This document shows positions 53,189 to 61,880 of a stretch of 64,000 nt of DNA, piece after piece; position 1 is the first letter of the stretch; each line of letters opens with the position of its first letter. The notes under the pieces were generated by a model, which worked only from the letters and a program-made list of their open reading frames with translations, was not told the DNA's origin and ran no database searches. The DNA lies in NCBI RefSeq assembly GCF_900100255.1, contig NZ_FMTS01000008.1, forward strand, positions 1 through 64,000, given 5' to 3'. The translations under genes were made by a program, and so were the position numbers. Origin of the DNA: Asticcacaulis taihuensis. GTDB lineage: Bacteria > Pseudomonadota > Alphaproteobacteria > Caulobacterales > Caulobacteraceae.

Positions 53189-54078
53189 CTGTTCAGACCA
53201 TTATCGGCGCCGTGGGCCAGCAGCAGCGCCCCTTCCACGGCATCCTGTTCGGCCGGCGTCAGAAGGCGTCTCGCGTCCTCATCCAGCCAAGGCAGGATAG
53301 GTTCTGCCAGACCACCGACCAGGGCGATGCGTGACGCGCCGATATCACGCAGACGGGCAATATAGCGGCCAATATCATCGGCCACGTCCCGTACAAGTCC
53401 GGTAGCGATCGGGTCGCCGGCATCCGCGGCTTCCATGATCATGGGGGCGAGCGTGCCGAAATCGCTGGGCGTGGCCGTGGTGACGAAAGCGATCACATCG
53501 GCCGGATTGCCGCCGAAGGAGGCGATGACTTCGCGCGTAAAGGCGCTGGACGGCGCGACCTGGTCATGACCGCGCAGAGCCGCACGCAGGGCCGCACGTC
53601 CCAGACCGGCGGCGGAGCCATCATCTCCCACCTCGAAGCCCCAGCCACCGACGGCGTGGCCCACACCATCCACAAAGGCATAGCCGGCACTGCCCGTGCC
53701 GGCAATCAGTATGGCGCCGTCGCGTCCGGAAAAGGCCCCCAGACAGGCGGCGTGGGCATCGCTCGCCGCGAAAATACTGCCAAAGTCTGGCCCGGAATCG
53801 ATCGTCACCTGGGCATTCATCTCGGTGGTAATGCCAGCCAGTCCCATGCCAATGTGGATATCCGGCAAATCGGCGTGGGAAAGCTGGGCCTGCGCCAGGG
53901 CTTCGTCGACGGCGACCATAATATTCTGCCAGACCGTGACAAGGCCCAGACGGATATTGGAGGCGCCGCCAAGTCCCTCGCCCAGGATTTTTCCGGCACG
54001 GTTTTTCAGGCGTGCGCGGCATTTGGTGCCGCCGCCATCGATGCCGATATAATAGAGAGGGGTATTAGCCTGTAACAT
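53185..54078 (-). CDS. N-acetylglucosamine kinase, BadF/BcrA ATPase family
   Basis: This 297-residue ASKHA-fold kinase phosphorylates GlcNAc to GlcNAc-6-phosphate. Motifs: phosphate 1 IGIDGGGTKCRARL, adenosine/phosphate 2 ILIAGTGSAGYAF, and GGWGFEVGDDGSAAGLGRAAL. It is the usual partner of NagX and NagR in proteobacteria that import free GlcNAc. Its stop overlaps the next gene start, and its start is 11 bases after the NagX-like stop. NagA and NagB are not in this window. Confidence 0.88.
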   Translation of the reverse strand: MLQANTPLYYIGIDGGGTKCRARLKNRAGKILGEGLGGASNIRLGLVTVWQNIMVAVDEALAQAQLSHADLPDIHIGMGLAGITTEMNAQVTIDSGPDFGSIFAASDAHAACLGAFSGRDGAILIAGTGSAGYAFVDGVGHAVGGWGFEVGDDGSAAGLGRAALRAALRGHDQVAPSSAFTREVIASFGGNPADVIAFVTTATPSDFGTLAPMIMEAADAGDPIATGLVRDVADDIGRYIARLRDIGASRIALVGGLAEPILPWLDEDARRLLTPAEQDAVEGALLLAHGADNGLNR

Positions 54079-54088
54079 GATCGTAAAC

Positions 54089-55201
54089 TCAAATCTTGAT
54101 AATGATATTCTTGCGGTCGAGCAGGAAGCCTAAGCCCCAGCAGACCAGCATATAGACGATGGCGCAGATCAGCGAACCGAGCGCACCGGGAATAACCGCC
54201 TGGAACAGGTGAATACCGATCCAGTCATAGAGGCCCTCCCCGTTCACCTTGATCAACTGGAGCACGGTGACGAACAGTTCGGAGAACAGGTAGATGGCAA
54301 GCGGATTTCGCCCGAAGATTTCAAAGAATTTAGTGCCGCGCGTTTGTCCGGCGATCTCGACATAGCTGATCAGGCCACCCAGGATCACCAGGTCTATACC
54401 GATGGTCAGCAGCACGAAGGAGCTGGTCCAGATACGTTTGGCCAGCGGGAAACCCAGGCTCCACAGCAGGCCTGCCGCGACGAACACCGCACCACCGATC
54501 AGCAGGTTGCGCACCAGAAGCGACTTGTTTTCACTGCGGCTGATATAGCGGCCCGCCAGATAGCCGGCGATCACATTGACGATGGCAGGCAAGGTGCTGA
54601 GCAGGCCCTCCGGATCGTAACCATGCCCTTTGCGATACATATGGTTGATGCCGAGCACGGCCTGATCGAGCAAGGCCCCGGCATTGCCAAGCGGCGTCAG
54701 TTGCTGGCCGGGCACGCCGAACATCATCAGGATCGACCAGTAACCGACCAGAAGCAAAACGCACAGCGCAATCAGATATTTGACCGACAAATAGCGGCAG
54801 GCAATGGCGGCAATGCCAAAGCACAGGGCGATGCGTTGCAGCACGCCCATAATGCGGGTCTCGCCGATCGGATTGAACGCCCAGCTACCATCGCCCTGCT
54901 GATGCACGAACGGGAACCAGTACATCAGGTAGCCGAGCAGGAAGATGATCCCCGTGCGCTTCAACACCTTCAGCAGATAGTCCTGGTGGCTGACGCCGGG
55001 CTTCATGGCGAAGCTCATGGCGTTGCCGACCGCGAACAGGAAGGAGGGGAAAACAACATCGGCCAGGGTGAAACCGAACCACTGGGCGTGCTGCAGGGTG
55101 GCGAAAGGCTCCGCTCCGGCGCCGGCCGTATTGACCACGATCATGATGCAGACGGTCAGGCCGCGGAAGACATCCAGGGATTTATAGCGCGCGGGCTTCA
55201 T
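54089..55201 (-). CDS. nagX: NagX-like acyltransferase-family membrane protein (DUF5009)
   Basis: This 370-residue protein with about ten membrane helices belongs to COG4299. The opening RYKSLDVFRGLTVCIMIVVN is diagnostic for NagX/DUF5009 proteins of nag operons (Xanthomonas, Shewanella) and distantly matches HGSNAT. Its function in GlcNAc use is untested; transport or acetylation of amino sugar at the inner membrane are proposals. ATG 55201 overlaps the GH89 stop (ATGA), and the GlcNAc kinase follows by 11 bases, so it works on the GH89 product. Confidence 0.85.
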   Translation of the reverse strand: MKPARYKSLDVFRGLTVCIMIVVNTAGAGAEPFATLQHAQWFGFTLADVVFPSFLFAVGNAMSFAMKPGVSHQDYLLKVLKRTGIIFLLGYLMYWFPFVHQQGDGSWAFNPIGETRIMGVLQRIALCFGIAAIACRYLSVKYLIALCVLLLVGYWSILMMFGVPGQQLTPLGNAGALLDQAVLGINHMYRKGHGYDPEGLLSTLPAIVNVIAGYLAGRYISRSENKSLLVRNLLIGGAVFVAAGLLWSLGFPLAKRIWTSSFVLLTIGIDLVILGGLISYVEIAGQTRGTKFFEIFGRNPLAIYLFSELFVTVLQLIKVNGEGLYDWIGIHLFQAVIPGALGSLICAIVYMLVCWGLGFLLDRKNIIIKI

Positions 55202-57480
55202 GCGCAAAGCTCCAGCAGGGTTTTGATATCGGCCAGCGGATCGGCGGGCACATGGCGGGTGTAGGCGGTATCGGCCTTGACCCACTCATGTTCCCAGTCG
55301 GTAATGGCGGCCGTAAAAGCGGTCTGGTCGAAGGGTGTTTGCGCGATCACAGACTGGCGCAAGCTTGCTAGGAACTGCGTCCAGCGCGGCAGGTAGAAAT
55401 CGGCGTAAAGCCCCTGCCAGGCCTTCGACGCATAGTCGTTGAGATTGCCCTTGCCGCCCCACACCGTCACCTGCGCCTTTGCGTTCTCGACATAGTAGGC
55501 GCTTTCGGCCGGCGTGTCGCCATAGGCGCGAGCGTCGTCAATCCAGCTCGACAGGGTTTCCTGCTGCGCGCCCAGAAGGGCATCAACGCGACGGGCCAAG
55601 TCGCTCAGATGCTTGACGGCCGCATCGCCGCCCGCCAGATCGCCGGCCTTATAAGCACCGATCGCCGCCTGCAGGCTGGCGTCGATCTCGAAACCGGCCA
55701 GATGGCGCGCGGCATCGATGATATCGTTGCGGAACAGCTTCGAGCCACCAAGCTCAGTACCAAGTGCCAGAAGCTGCGCCAGCGCCTGTTTCAGCAGCAA
55801 GGGATTGCCTGGCAGGGGCGGAAATTCCGTTGCATCGATTGTTGGGCGCTTGAAGAACAGATAGGCACCTGCCCGGCTTTTCCACCAGCGCGGCGTCCAG
55901 TAGCGCGTCTGATAGATGGCGGTTTGCAGATTACCCCAGGCCGCCAGCAGGGCTGGCGAGGTCTGGCCGTAGCGGGCGCGGGTGTAGACCTTCAGCCAAT
56001 CGGCAGGCGCCGCATCTTCCCAGGCCAGGTCGTAGAGATATTCATAAACGACGCTGTTGCTGTGCAGGCCCTCGGGAAAAACGCCGAAGCCTTTGAGATT
56101 GCGCGTCTTGTCGCTGGCCCTGATGGCCGCCAGGTCGGTGCGGTAGAAATCGAGATCGCCATAGACCGGGTTTGAGCCACCGTAATTATGGACATAGCCG
56201 TAGATCCACGACTTTCCCTTGAAGGCGTCGGCGCGGGTCCAGACATCCGGGTAACGGTCGTTACCGATATCGAGCACCATCAGCTTGTCATCGGGGACGT
56301 GGCTCAGGAAGGCGCCGATGGCATCGCTCGACCAGAAATCACGGTCGGCGCCGAAGAGCCAGCCCTGCATCACCCATACAGCATCGGGCCGCGCCTGGCG
56401 AATGGACTGATAGATGGCGGCGCCGTAATCTGCCAGCCGCGCAGCCTTGACCGCCGGATCGACGGCCTCGGCGGCTTTCACGTTGGCCGTGGCGTCGCCA
56501 TAGCTGGCCTTAGCGGCATCGGAACCATCCGCAGAAATCGGCGGGAGCATTTCATTGAAAGAGTCGGCGAGGTAATATTGCCCTTCGCCATAGGTTTCGG
56601 TGTAAAGCGCGATGAAGCGCCCCGCCAGTTTGGCGAACAGGGGATCGGCCGGATCGAGCCAGTAGGTTTCGTGGAAGCCTTCCCAGGCGCGCATCTTGTA
56701 AATCCGCGCGTCGGGATGTTTTTCGGCGAAGGCCTTGGGCACATAGCCGCCGAAAGCCGGCAGGATCGGCATCATGCCCAGTTCGCGCATCCGGCTAAGA
56801 ATACGGCGTTGCAGGTCGCGTTTCTTGACGATCCATGCCTGCGGTACTGGCGTGTCATAGCCTTCGATATTGCCCATGCGCTGCCAGGGCGTAAAGGCGG
56901 GCCCCGAGAAATAGGCGGCCAGTTCGGCGTCGCTCAGGCCATTTTCACGCCATAGCGCCTGCCAGACAAATTCCTGGCCTTCCATGGCCAGCGGCATATC
57001 AATGCCATGCAGGGCCATCCAGTCAATCTCGCGCTCCCAGCGCGGCCAGCCCCACCAGGGCGTGGTATAGCCGAAAGTGCAGGTATTCATATAGACGCGA
57101 TGGCGGAAGGGCGTTTCGACCCGGCGCTCCGCCGTGGCCGGCCATTGGTCCGGCACCGCAATACGGTCACCCTCCCAACTCACTTCGGCCAGGCCATTGT
57201 TTTTGAGATAGCTGTAGATGCCGCGTGTCAGCGCCACAGGACTTGAACCGGTCACCATCAGCTTGCCGCCACGCGTGGCCACACTGTACCAGGGTCGTGG
57301 GCCGGACATAGGAGACAGTTTGAAAATAACCGATTTTGCCGTCCCGCCAATCAGTCGCGTCAGTACTCCACTGGCGGCCGTCGCCTCACCGGCCTGCGCA
57401 GCTTCCCCCGGAAGCAGCGCCAAGCCGGCCAGGCCGAGGGACTGCAGGAGCGCCTGGCGACGTGAGAGCGGGTAAGGCAT
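55198..57480 (-). CDS. GH89 family alpha-N-acetylglucosaminidase, exported
   Basis: This 760-residue enzyme is related to human NAGLU and releases terminal alpha-linked GlcNAc, as on mucin-type or heparan-like glycans. A twin-arginine signal (SRRQALLQSLGLAGLALLPG) precedes the N-terminal domain, the TIM-barrel with catalytic block LADSFNEMLPP and GFGVFPEGLHSN, and a helical C-terminal domain. I use ATG 57480; ATG 57501 adds seven residues with no better ribosome site. It heads the operon with NagX, GlcNAc kinase and regulator. Confidence 0.92.
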   Translation of the reverse strand: MPYPLSRRQALLQSLGLAGLALLPGEAAQAGEATAASGVLTRLIGGTAKSVIFKLSPMSGPRPWYSVATRGGKLMVTGSSPVALTRGIYSYLKNNGLAEVSWEGDRIAVPDQWPATAERRVETPFRHRVYMNTCTFGYTTPWWGWPRWEREIDWMALHGIDMPLAMEGQEFVWQALWRENGLSDAELAAYFSGPAFTPWQRMGNIEGYDTPVPQAWIVKKRDLQRRILSRMRELGMMPILPAFGGYVPKAFAEKHPDARIYKMRAWEGFHETYWLDPADPLFAKLAGRFIALYTETYGEGQYYLADSFNEMLPPISADGSDAAKASYGDATANVKAAEAVDPAVKAARLADYGAAIYQSIRQARPDAVWVMQGWLFGADRDFWSSDAIGAFLSHVPDDKLMVLDIGNDRYPDVWTRADAFKGKSWIYGYVHNYGGSNPVYGDLDFYRTDLAAIRASDKTRNLKGFGVFPEGLHSNSVVYEYLYDLAWEDAAPADWLKVYTRARYGQTSPALLAAWGNLQTAIYQTRYWTPRWWKSRAGAYLFFKRPTIDATEFPPLPGNPLLLKQALAQLLALGTELGGSKLFRNDIIDAARHLAGFEIDASLQAAIGAYKAGDLAGGDAAVKHLSDLARRVDALLGAQQETLSSWIDDARAYGDTPAESAYYVENAKAQVTVWGGKGNLNDYASKAWQGLYADFYLPRWTQFLASLRQSVIAQTPFDQTAFTAAITDWEHEWVKADTAYTRHVPADPLADIKTLLELCA

Positions 57481-57664
57481 AGGCGAAATCCCAAAATCCA
57501 TTCAGTATAGACAGAAAGTCCGGACAGCGTAATGGCACACATTACACTGTCCGGGTTTGACCCGTGGAGGGAAGCAGGGGGAGGAAATACTTTAAACCTC
57601 TCCCAACGGGCCATGCAGGACGAAAGCGCAGGGCTTAGATGGCGACCTCACCCCGCGCGCTCGC

Positions 57665-60325
57665 CTACATCTTGTATTGAAGGCTGATATAATAAGAGGA
57701 ACCGGTGACGCTGGTCATCTGCCAGCGGCTCGCGATGTCCTTATACGCTTCTTCCTTTTCATTGGTGATGTTGAGCGCACCGAAGGACGCGCTGAGGCGA
57801 CTGTTGATATTATAACCGAGTGTCAGGTCGTAGAGGGTGCGGCCGCGGATCGTGTGGCCTTCACGTGCGAAGAAGCTTTCCGCACTGGTCTGTGTGTAGG
57901 CGCTGCGATAATTGGCAGACAGACGGGCGCTGAAGGTCTTGTTTTCCCAATAACCTGTCGCGTTAAATGTGTTTTCCGACAGATTGGCGAGATGGAAACC
58001 GGATGTGCCCTTGCTGGACGGCTCGACGTGCGTATAGTTGCTGGTTACACCGAAGCCCTTAACGGGAAGCCAGTGGTCGAACGATTGCTGCCAGTTAATT
58101 TCGAAGCCCTTGATCTTGACGACCGAGGTATCGTTCTTTGTTTCAGTTATGTCGTAGATCGCGCCCGTCGTGGAGACACAGTCGCCGTCACTGTTGGTCG
58201 AAAGCGCCGTTCCATCGAACGATGCCGGACAAACCAGGGACGAATAGGTGCCGTTCTTGACGTCTTTCAAGAAGCCTGAAAGGCTCAACCCGTTGCCATC
58301 ACCATAGTACCACTCAATACCGAGATCGAACTGGTTGGCCGTCAGAGGTTTCAGGGTGGCTGCACCCAGCGCAATGGTATTGACCGTTACACCGTCCGAA
58401 TTCGTACCGGTGCTGATCGTCGTCGCCAGATTGGAATTGGTGTCGAGAATCGGCCGGACCAGAACCTTGGCCGCTGCCGCACGGATAAGCAGGTCAGGCG
58501 TCAGGTTGAAAACAAAGTTGGCCGACGGCAGGACGTTGTCGTAATCGGTTGGCGTCGAATAGGTGCCCGTTACCAGCGAGACATTCGAATTCACTGGATT
58601 GGAACCCGACGCCAGATAGCCGTTCACCAACTGCTTGGTGTCCTCGTAGCGGATACCGAGATTGCCGTGGAATGGCACGTTGAAAACATCGCCCTTCAGA
58701 TTGGCCATTGCGTAGACCGACGAGATGTTACGGCTGACGCTGTAGCTGCCTGTTGGATCGAAGACGGTCGGCACATCGATGCCCGATGCGGCCAAAGCTG
58801 CCCGGTAAGCGATGATATCCGGCACCGCCCAGGTCCGGTCAACCGTATCCGCACCATCCAGGAAGTTGTCTACGATCGTGGTGGATACCGGGCTGGCCGG
58901 CGTATTGGCGGCCGACAGGCTTCCATCTAGGTCACGGCGGGTCGAATAACGCGACAGGGTATCGCGCTTGACCTTGCCGCCAAACGACACCGAGCTCAAT
59001 ATGCCCATGTCGATCCAGCGCGTGGCATCGAACTGGGCAGCGACCTCATCGGAGATATTGGCGTGCTGGGCGCCGTCCGGATATTCGTTACGCGTCAGTA
59101 GGGCGCTGTCATAGGACGCCGCATCGGACAGATCGTTCGAAGTGGTGAATTTGATATCGTTCGGGTCGCTCATATCAAGGGTCGACGAGGCGATATTGAT
59201 GCCGAGAATGGCGGCCTCTTCGGTCAGGTAGGCCTTGCCCTGCGTATAGTGCAGCACACCCTTGAGGGTCCAGTTGTCGAAGCCGGTCCACTTGACAGTG
59301 CCGGTCAGGGCCTCGCTCGACAGATTGCGGGTTTCCAGTTGACGGTTATTTTCCGCGGTATAGTTGGTCTGGGTTGTCTTGAGGGCGGTGAGGCCGTCAC
59401 TGTCCTGGGTCGTGATATTGCTCTGACTGAACAGGAAAACCTGTTGAATGGTATCATAACGGGTATTATCTTTTGAATGGATCGCCGAAAGGCCAAGTTC
59501 CAGGCCGGCAACCGGCCGGTACTGAACGGCAACATTGAACTGCTGACGCAGAGTGTCACGATCAATGCGGCGATAGCGGATACGGCGAGGCGTATAGAGT
59601 GTCGTTCCGTCGGTATTGGCGGAAGTAAACCAACGGTCCATAAACAGATAGTCGGCGCGGTCACTCAGTTCCTGATAATTGGCGCCGAGGAATACACCGA
59701 GCTTCCCGCCGTCAAATTGGTCAACATAAGAAATGCTGGCTTTTGGGGTTATTCCGCCCTTGGCATTGTTCGACTTCTGCCCCTTAACCGAGACAACCAG
59801 TTCGCGGCCCTTCTTGTCGAGCGGGTGAACGGTCTCGATATTTACAGTGCCGGCCAGACCGCCGGCGTCCATATCTGCGGTTGGGGATTTGTAAACCTGA
59901 ATGCTGCTGGCCAGTTCGGTTTGAATGATGTCGTAACGGAAGCCGTCGTTAAAATCGGCGCTTGCGAAACTTTGGCCGTTGACGGTCGTCATGGCATACT
60001 GCGGACCAAGCCCACGAATACTGATCGTCGCACCGCGACCATTGACGTTCGCCATTTGCACGCCCGGAATGCGCTGAATCGCTTCGGCAATGTTTTCGCT
60101 GGGGAACTTGCCAAGGTCTTCAGATGAAATACCATCAGAAACCCGCGTGTCATTCTTCTTGTTCTTCAGAGCCGAGGCGAGGCTCTTGCGAAAGCCGGTC
60201 ACGACCACTTCGGTGGCATCATCGGCGGGCGCTGCGGGCGAGGCCGCTTCCTGGGCCATGGCCGAAGACACCGTGAGCAGGCCCGCGAGAGCCGTGCTGA
60301 GCAAGGCGTAGTTCTTGAACGTCAT
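57665..60325 (-). CDS. TonB-dependent receptor (copy 2)
   Basis: This 886-residue outer-membrane receptor starts with a signal peptide (ending SSAMAQ), has the plug motif EVVVTGFRKSLASALKNKK, the EAIQRIPGVQMANVNGRG block, and ends in YYISLQYKM. It has the same plug type as copy 1 and differs by 120 residues in length. It lies upstream of the GH89 operon on the same strand (GH89 starts 164 bases after its stop), so it may import alpha-GlcNAc-containing glycans. Its upstream region has several locus operators. Confidence 0.95.
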   Translation of the reverse strand: MTFKNYALLSTALAGLLTVSSAMAQEAASPAAPADDATEVVVTGFRKSLASALKNKKNDTRVSDGISSEDLGKFPSENIAEAIQRIPGVQMANVNGRGATISIRGLGPQYAMTTVNGQSFASADFNDGFRYDIIQTELASSIQVYKSPTADMDAGGLAGTVNIETVHPLDKKGRELVVSVKGQKSNNAKGGITPKASISYVDQFDGGKLGVFLGANYQELSDRADYLFMDRWFTSANTDGTTLYTPRRIRYRRIDRDTLRQQFNVAVQYRPVAGLELGLSAIHSKDNTRYDTIQQVFLFSQSNITTQDSDGLTALKTTQTNYTAENNRQLETRNLSSEALTGTVKWTGFDNWTLKGVLHYTQGKAYLTEEAAILGINIASSTLDMSDPNDIKFTTSNDLSDAASYDSALLTRNEYPDGAQHANISDEVAAQFDATRWIDMGILSSVSFGGKVKRDTLSRYSTRRDLDGSLSAANTPASPVSTTIVDNFLDGADTVDRTWAVPDIIAYRAALAASGIDVPTVFDPTGSYSVSRNISSVYAMANLKGDVFNVPFHGNLGIRYEDTKQLVNGYLASGSNPVNSNVSLVTGTYSTPTDYDNVLPSANFVFNLTPDLLIRAAAAKVLVRPILDTNSNLATTISTGTNSDGVTVNTIALGAATLKPLTANQFDLGIEWYYGDGNGLSLSGFLKDVKNGTYSSLVCPASFDGTALSTNSDGDCVSTTGAIYDITETKNDTSVVKIKGFEINWQQSFDHWLPVKGFGVTSNYTHVEPSSKGTSGFHLANLSENTFNATGYWENKTFSARLSANYRSAYTQTSAESFFAREGHTIRGRTLYDLTLGYNINSRLSASFGALNITNEKEEAYKDIASRWQMTSVTGSSYYISLQYKM

Positions 60326-60461
60326 AGTCTATCCCCTTTTAGATTAAAGTCACGAACAGCCGGCGTTTAGGTATGCGTGGCCGGTCTGCTTCTGACGTGA
60401 CAGGTGTCATGTTTTCAGCCTTCAAACCAATTTGGCGGGAGACGATACCATTAGGACCGTA

Positions 60462-60513
60462 TTGGAGCGCCAATTGTGAAATTGAGACTATGGCTGCCAA
60501 ATTGGCCTGTCAA
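60462..60513 (-). promoter_or_regulatory. Promoter and operator cluster of TonB receptor copy 2
   Basis: Minus strand: TTGACA (60508-60513), a 17-base spacer and TAGTCT (60485-60490). The spacer contains the palindrome CCAAATTGG (60497-60505). TTGGAGCGCCAA (60462-60473), an exact TTGG-N4-CCAA site, covers the region just after the expected transcript start. Near-match TTGGCCTGTCAA overlaps the -35. Confidence 0.6.
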
Positions 60514-60735
60514 TTTCATTATTGGCAGCATGACAACTTTTTGTCGAAGCTCTACAAATTTCAAATTTGTTTAACAGTGAGATGTTTTCCGAGTTTTCCG
60601 GATTTAATATTAAATTTTAGATATTTATGTGCATTTAAATGAGAAATTCGCCCAATTTCCCGCCCACATATTGGTCAACCTCTGTGATAAAAATACTATA
60701 TTCATCGACCAGATGGGCAAGAAATCACACCAAAA

Positions 60736-60764
60736 TTGGTTTGCCAAATACATTGGCCAACCAA
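60736..60764. promoter_or_regulatory. Two adjacent TTGG-N4-CCAA operators
   Basis: TTGGTTTGCCAA (60736-60747) and TTGGCCAACCAA (60753-60764) stand 17 bases apart centre to centre, on nearly the same face of the helix. They lie about 220 bases upstream of the proposed receptor promoter and just beyond the 3-prime end of the regulator gene. The rest of 60514-60948 is AT-rich and has no gene I would support. Confidence 0.6.
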
Positions 60765-60948
60765 TAATGCCAGCCAGACCGAAAGTTGGGCATAGAACCA
60801 CCCGATTTTTTCCTCGTCAGAGAGACCTGCGGGGCGCGACCTGGCAACCGCCGCATCGGGGGTCATGAGACAGATGAGAATGATACCCTATCCGGCTCTG
60901 ATGCAGCAGGCCAATGCTCTAAATGCACCTTTCAGAAAGGGCTCTAAG

Positions 60949-61779
60949 TCAGACGCTGACCTTCAGCCTGCGACGACCGGCGCGGCCACGGCCACCCGCT
61001 TTTTCCGCGCCGCCCTCAGCCACACTAAAACCTTCGCCACCGGCGAGCAGTTGTTTCACGGCGTCCATATGCTGCCACATCGCGACATAGGCGCCATCTC
61101 CATCACGGCTGCGGATGGCGCTTGCCAGGCGGGCATGATCTTCAACCCATCGGTCACGATTCTGGGCGCTGTGCAATCTTGGACCAGCCGCTTTCCAGAA
61201 CGGGTCGTTATCCCGTCGCATCCATAATTGTCCAACCATGATGGTCAGTTCTGCGTTCTGCGTGGCGGCGGCAATCGCCATATGCACCTGCAGCTCAAGC
61301 TTTTCCCTGACATCCGCAAAGTCGGCCCGGCCATAATCATCGCATGCCTGCTGGATATGAAGAATATCGTCTTCGGTAACCTGGGTGGCGGCCAGGCGGG
61401 CGATATGGCTTTCAAACCACTGGTGTGCCTGTATCAGCTCGAAAGGTCCGCCGGCAGGCAGTAGCTCCCAGGCCGGACGTGACTTGATCTCGACGACCTC
61501 AACAGGCTGTATTTCGTAGGCCTTGCGGGTGATGTAGATTCCGGAGCCCTGTCGGGATTGTACGAGCCCCTTCACTTCGAGCATGACCAGAGCGTCACGA
61601 ATCACGGCCCGCCCGACGCCATAAACCTCAGCCAGTTCACGCTCGGTCGGCAATTTTCCGGAGGCCCGGAATTCACCGGTGCGAATGCGTTGCAGCAGGG
61701 AATTCCCCACGCTCTGGTAAGCGCGGACCTCCTTGTCTGCCTCAGTCTTTGCCGTCAGAATATCACCCGACTCCGTCAT
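60949..61779 (-). CDS. FadR-type GntR transcriptional regulator (copy 2)
   Basis: This 276-residue regulator is a paralogue of copy 1 (49790-50533). Winged helix LPTERELAEVYGVGRAVIRD and QSRQGSGIYITR, FCD domain with LQVHMAIAAATQN and AMWQHMDAV; the recognition helix (GRAVIRDALVMLEVKGLV) is the same in both, so both should bind the same operators. A short basic C-terminal tail (RGRAGRRRLKVSV) is unique to this copy. Start ATG 61779. It is transcribed toward the second TonB receptor; an imperfect operator lies upstream at 61863-61880. Confidence 0.87.
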   Translation of the reverse strand: MTESGDILTAKTEADKEVRAYQSVGNSLLQRIRTGEFRASGKLPTERELAEVYGVGRAVIRDALVMLEVKGLVQSRQGSGIYITRKAYEIQPVEVVEIKSRPAWELLPAGGPFELIQAHQWFESHIARLAATQVTEDDILHIQQACDDYGRADFADVREKLELQVHMAIAAATQNAELTIMVGQLWMRRDNDPFWKAAGPRLHSAQNRDRWVEDHARLASAIRSRDGDGAYVAMWQHMDAVKQLLAGGEGFSVAEGGAEKAGGRGRAGRRRLKVSV

Positions 61780-61862
61780 GCCTGTTCGCCCCTGTCGCAA
61801 ACTCTGCCTAAATATCCTGCATCCCCGCCGGGGCACTTGTATCTCAATTCTACACTATATCG

Positions 61863-61880
61863 AAATTGGTTAAACAATTT
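61863..61880. promoter_or_regulatory. Imperfect operator upstream of regulator copy 2
   Basis: AAATTGGTTAAACAATTT is an 18-base imperfect palindrome with TTGG-N4-ACAA at its core, one base off the locus operator. Its place 84 bases before the start codon suggests autoregulation. Confidence 0.5.
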
